8,838 nt of DNA. Origin: Bacteroidota bacterium (GTDB lineage Bacteria; Bacteroidota; Bacteroidia; Flavobacteriales_D; JABDKJ01). The notes under the pieces were generated by a model that saw only the letters and a list, made by a program, of their open reading frames with translations, was not told where the DNA came from and searched no databases. This document shows positions 6,329 through 8,838 of this stretch, piece by piece. How positions within the stretch are numbered: the first letter of the stretch is position 1; the number at the start of each line of letters is the position of its first letter. Location: contig JAQCAN010000091.1 in the NCBI GenBank assembly GCA_027621335.1, positions 1 through 8,838 on the forward strand. Direction: 5' to 3'. Position numbers and translations under genes: made by a program.

Positions 6329-7435
6329 TCAGCCTTTGACCAGACCTTTCTGTTCTTCCAAGAAGGCATCAGCTTGAAAACGGAGAAGTGCCCTGGCCTG
6401 CTGTTTCTTATAGTGGTAGCTTTCCTCTTCCTCTTGAACAGAGGCATAGACTTTCTTGTTCAAAGCTGAATCGGCATTCAAAAGGGCCAGTCGTTGGTGT
6501 TTCTTCTGTGCCGCCCAAGTGGCCACGGCCTCCTCCGCATCAGCATACCTTATGTCATATACCCCAGCTGGGGTCATGAGTTTGGCAAAGACCGGTGAGG
6601 TCTCAATGGCCAGAAAAAGTAGGAAAATGAAGAAGGAAGGCATCCATGGCAATTCTCCAAGTGCATTGATGCGGGCCATCAATCCATCAAAACCGTCTAT
6701 GATCGGTTGGGTTTCAGCGAGATGGGTGCTTTCCGCCAATTCAAGTTGGGACAGTTCTTGTTCCAAAGTAAGTTCGGCCACCTTCGCCTCATCCTTCATC
6801 GTCATGAGTTCCGAGAGCATGGCATCATGCTTGGCACGCTTTTCAGCGTAGACAGGCCCCTTGCCAAGGAGCTTCGTTCCTTCCCGCCCTTCGGCCTCAG
6901 CAATATATGTGTCATATAAGGTGTCCACCTGAGCTTCCTTATTAGTTATGTTGAGCGTGAGGGCCTCCATCTCTGACTTTTTAGCAGCAATGGCATCTGC
7001 GTAGATCAGTCCGACTTGCTCTTGATTGGCCAAAGTCATTTCATTCTTCTGCTCCAGAAGAACACGGTCGATTTCCTTTTCGAAGATCTTCAACTCCAAT
7101 GGCTTGGATATGACCACCGCAATAATCACAGCCAGAAGGATTCTAGGAAGAGCCTGCATGAACTCATCCATTTTATCCTCTCGCTTTTTGATGCTGGAGA
7201 CGATGAAACGGTCCAGGTTGAAGATCAATAGGCCCCAGATGAACCCGAATCCAATGGCTACGGGAATATTGTCAAAGACGGTATACAAGGCATAACCAGA
7301 AGCGATAAAGGCCATCAATACGGTAAAGAAGACCGTTCCGCCTATCCCGGCATACTTGATCTGTTCCGACTTCGGGCTGGCTGAGAGGAGGTCTGGATCT
7401 GCTCCAGAACACATCCAGAAAAAGGACTTGAGCAT
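6329..7435 (-). CDS. DUF4407 family membrane protein with long coiled coil
   Basis: The 368-residue product matches the DUF4407 family, whose function is unknown. Family marks are WMCSGADPDLL (7-17), IFNLDRFIVSS (71-81), RILLAVIIAVVISKPLELKIFEKEI as a hydrophobic-to-amphipathic run (98-122), and ETSPVFAKLM (278-287). Hydrophobic helices lie near 30-52, 57-75, 97-112 and 264-284. Between helices 3 and 4 is a charged segment of about 150 residues, rich in E, K, A and L and likely a coiled coil. The positive KKREDK (83-88) between helices 2 and 3 suggests that loop is cytoplasmic. This would place the coiled coil in the periplasm and the basic C-terminal tail (from about 285) in the cytoplasm; this is inference. 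The ATG at 7435 is well supported because WMCSGAD is normally near the N-terminus. It is separated from the upstream gene by a strong terminator, so it needs its own promoter within 69 bases; I could not identify one. Confidence 0.9.
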   Translation of the reverse strand: MLKSFFWMCSGADPDLLSASPKSEQIKYAGIGGTVFFTVLMAFIASGYALYTVFDNIPVAIGFGFIWGLLIFNLDRFIVSSIKKREDKMDEFMQALPRILLAVIIAVVISKPLELKIFEKEIDRVLLEQKNEMTLANQEQVGLIYADAIAAKKSEMEALTLNITNKEAQVDTLYDTYIAEAEGREGTKLLGKGPVYAEKRAKHDAMLSELMTMKDEAKVAELTLEQELSQLELAESTHLAETQPIIDGFDGLMARINALGELPWMPSFFIFLLFLAIETSPVFAKLMTPAGVYDIRYADAEEAVATWAAQKKHQRLALLNADSALNKKVYASVQEEEESYHYKKQQARALLRFQADAFLEEQKGLVKG

Positions 7436-7504
7436 GGCTTGGGTTCAATGGGTTTCCATGCATAACGTCCTGAAGGACTTGCTTGTTGCCAATGTGATGA
7501 CCAC

Positions 7505-7536
7505 AAAAAAAAGAGGCCACTACTCAGTGGCCTCTT
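7505..7536 (-). terminator. Rho-independent terminator of the 5'-nucleotidase-like gene
   Basis: On the minus strand, AAGAGGCCACT (complement of 7526-7536) pairs perfectly with AGTGGCCTCTT (complement of 7511-7521). This gives an 11-bp GC-rich stem with a 4-base loop, followed at once by a run of Ts (plus-strand A tract 7505-7512). It begins 22 bases after the TAA of the gene at 7559. The plus-strand side has no T run after the stem, so it works in one direction only. It separates the nucleotidase-like gene from the DUF4407 gene. Confidence 0.93.
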
Positions 7537-7558
7537 CGCAGATTGTTTGATCAGTCTC

Positions 7559-8838
7559 TTACTTAATGAAGAATCGACCAGATGACTGAGTATCTCCAGC
7601 GCTGAATTGCAAGGTATACACGCCTGAACTCAAGGAAGAGACATCTACCCTGACCATGCCTTTGTTCTGGTTCAGCTGCTCATCAAGAACCAACTGTCCT
7701 AAAGTATCATACACCCTTATCTGAAGAAGCTCAACTTCCGAGCTATACGCCTCAAGGGAGATGTTCAATTCCCCGTCTATCACTGGATTAGGGAACAGCT
7801 TTATAGAGATGTTCTCAGAAGAGGAAAGGCTCTTACCTGCTCCGAATTCTGACGGAATGGTGAATGTGGTCAGTTCGGTGATCTCAGACCATGGAGAACT
7901 GTAATCCGCACAAGAACAGCTCACCTGCCAGCCATAGGAAGCTCCGGGTATGGTGATGAAACGTGGGTTGTTGATCAGGCGAATACCAAAGCCGAGGGAA
8001 TTGATCGGTGGACTCACACGGCTCTCATCCACTATACGATACAGCAGGTTCTCCATGTTCAAGAATTCGAAGGTCCCTTCTATCAATCTTCCGGCTCTGA
8101 TCTGACACTCATCGGCCCCTAGATAAGGGTCCCATATCCCTGATGCCGCGAAATTCTCAGAAAACAAATTGGCGAAGACCGTAAGAGGTGAGCCAGGAGC
8201 ATCGGTGAAAAGATCCTCTTGGCATAGCCCCAAGTCACTATCCCTAGTGTCCAGCTGCTGGATGCGCTCATCTTCCTCGACAGACGTCTCTGCCTCAGAA
8301 AAGGCCTCCTCAGAGAAGAACGTTCCGAAATACTCTGCGATGGCATCCTGTTCAGTGCCAGCTCCAGCGAAGTTGAACTGGCCTTCATCGGTCAAGACAG
8401 TCACCAAATCCACTCGCTCATAAGAAAGAGCTGGGAACGGATAGCTATCACCACCCCCCGCAAGGAAGTTTAGTGTGACGACTCTGATCTCGCGCAGAGG
8501 AGCACCATATACCGCTCCCTCACTTACGATGACATCTGAGAGCCCTCCTTCTTCATCAAGGATCCAAAGCTCTTGGATCCTGGAACCTGCAGGCAGGGAT
8601 GGATCAAAGGATACTTTCATTCCTCCAATTTGTGGGAATTGGCCAGGCGTAGCGCCAGGAGCGCTAGCTGAGAAGGCATGTTCCATAATCGCTTTGAGCC
8701 CCTGAGCAGTGACGGTGACCAAAGAGAGTTGGTTATTGAACCTGAGGCTGTTCTCCACGTCCAACTGTGATACCTCTTCAGCGTTCTTGCCTGAAAGAGG
8801 ATTAGCCTGTGTGGGTAGGAATTCATAAACGCCTGGAC
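7559..8838 (-). CDS. Secreted 5'-nucleotidase-like protein, C-terminal part with T9SS sorting domain (5' partial)
   Basis: The frame stays open to the right edge of the window (last full codon at 8836-8834), so this is the C-terminal 425 residues of a longer protein; an apparent start at 8764 is an internal TTG and not real. Fragment residues about 1-165 match the 5'-nucleotidase C-terminal domain. SLRFNNQLSLVTVTAQGLKAIMEHA (30-54 region) resembles the 'PFgN.lv...ltG..lk..lE' strand-helix. GQFPQIGGMKVSFDP (65-79) matches the 'grFpq.sG...yDp' signature, and NFLAGGGDSYPF (123-134) matches the conserved GGDxY loop. A GTEQDAIAEYF helix follows. Enzymes of this class hydrolyse nucleotides or cyclic nucleotides; the metallophosphatase half would lie outside. 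A fibronectin-like stretch (YGWQVSCSC...SPWSEI) precedes a T9SS type A domain (LFPNPVIDGELNISL to the final GRFFIK). It is likely extracellular, in nucleotide or phosphate scavenging. It ends at a strong terminator. Confidence 0.85.
   Translation of the reverse strand, partial: PGVYEFLPTQANPLSGKNAEEVSQLDVENSLRFNNQLSLVTVTAQGLKAIMEHAFSASAPGATPGQFPQIGGMKVSFDPSLPAGSRIQELWILDEEGGLSDVIVSEGAVYGAPLREIRVVTLNFLAGGGDSYPFPALSYERVDLVTVLTDEGQFNFAGAGTEQDAIAEYFGTFFSEEAFSEAETSVEEDERIQQLDTRDSDLGLCQEDLFTDAPGSPLTVFANLFSENFAASGIWDPYLGADECQIRAGRLIEGTFEFLNMENLLYRIVDESRVSPPINSLGFGIRLINNPRFITIPGASYGWQVSCSCADYSSPWSEITELTTFTIPSEFGAGKSLSSSENISIKLFPNPVIDGELNISLEAYSSEVELLQIRVYDTLGQLVLDEQLNQNKGMVRVDVSSLSSGVYTLQFSAGDTQSSGRFFIK

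Noticed and set aside
6456..6851. A 131-codon plus-strand open frame opposite the DUF4407 gene.
   Set aside because: The serine/alanine/methionine-rich translation looks like an antisense shadow, and the minus-strand gene is secure by family motifs.
7467..7478. Inverted repeat GTCCTGAAGGAC upstream of the DUF4407 gene.
   Set aside because: The arms are only four to five bases, it is a single copy and no promoter elements surround it; too short to call an operator.
8617..8764. An apparent gene start at 8764 for the nucleotidase-like protein.
   Set aside because: The codon is an internal TTG; the frame is open to the window edge and the domain likeness begins upstream of it, so the gene is partial rather than starting there.
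4036..8838. The minus-strand run of two T9SS cargo genes and DUF4407 as a new secretion or defence system.
   Set aside because: A strong terminator splits the run, both cargo types are common single genes in this phylum, and no secretion-machinery, nuclease, toxin or other defence-effector gene is present; the 5'-nucleotidase-like protein looks like an exported scavenging enzyme.

Overview
The window looks like chromosomal DNA from a member of the Bacteroidota, probably a marine-type Flavobacteriia or Cytophagia relative. Two secreted proteins end in type IX secretion (T9SS) type A sorting domains. Two lipoproteins have short 'xAC' lipoboxes. Shine-Dalgarno sequences are mostly absent upstream of the starts, and the families present (FG-GAP/ASPIC proteins with PKD modules, DUF4407, NA37 nucleoid proteins) are common in that phylum. 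I see no phage, plasmid, IS or CRISPR signal. Coding density is very high: no gene-free stretch exceeds about 125 bases.

Left part (1-4026), mostly housekeeping. The window opens inside the C-terminal transketolase-like domain of a 2-oxoacid dehydrogenase E1 protein. It is followed after 4 bases by a lipoprotein form of the methionine sulfoxide reductase MsrB. Tail-to-tail with these lies a minus-strand pair: an NA37/NdpA-type nucleoid-associated protein, then a class I SAM methyltransferase that must use a TTG start. Divergent from the NdpA gene is a plus-strand pair: trmL (tRNA wobble 2'-O-methyltransferase) and a lipocalin-like lipoprotein, overlapping as ATGA. The 115-base divergent spacer holds an imperfect inverted repeat and three copies of a CATTGA-centred motif.

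Right part (4036-8838), all on the minus strand and mostly envelope or secreted. In transcription order it holds: the C-terminal part of a secreted 5'-nucleotidase-like protein with a T9SS tail; a textbook intrinsic terminator; a four-helix membrane protein of the DUF4407 family with a long coiled coil; and a 729-residue secreted protein with a seven-bladed FG-GAP propeller, an ASPIC/UnbV domain, two PKD-like modules and a T9SS tail.

I found no convincing new multi-gene system. The least explained items are the DUF4407 protein, the paired motifs in the ndpA/trmL divergent spacer, and the close coupling of an envelope-directed MsrB to a central-metabolism dehydrogenase gene.
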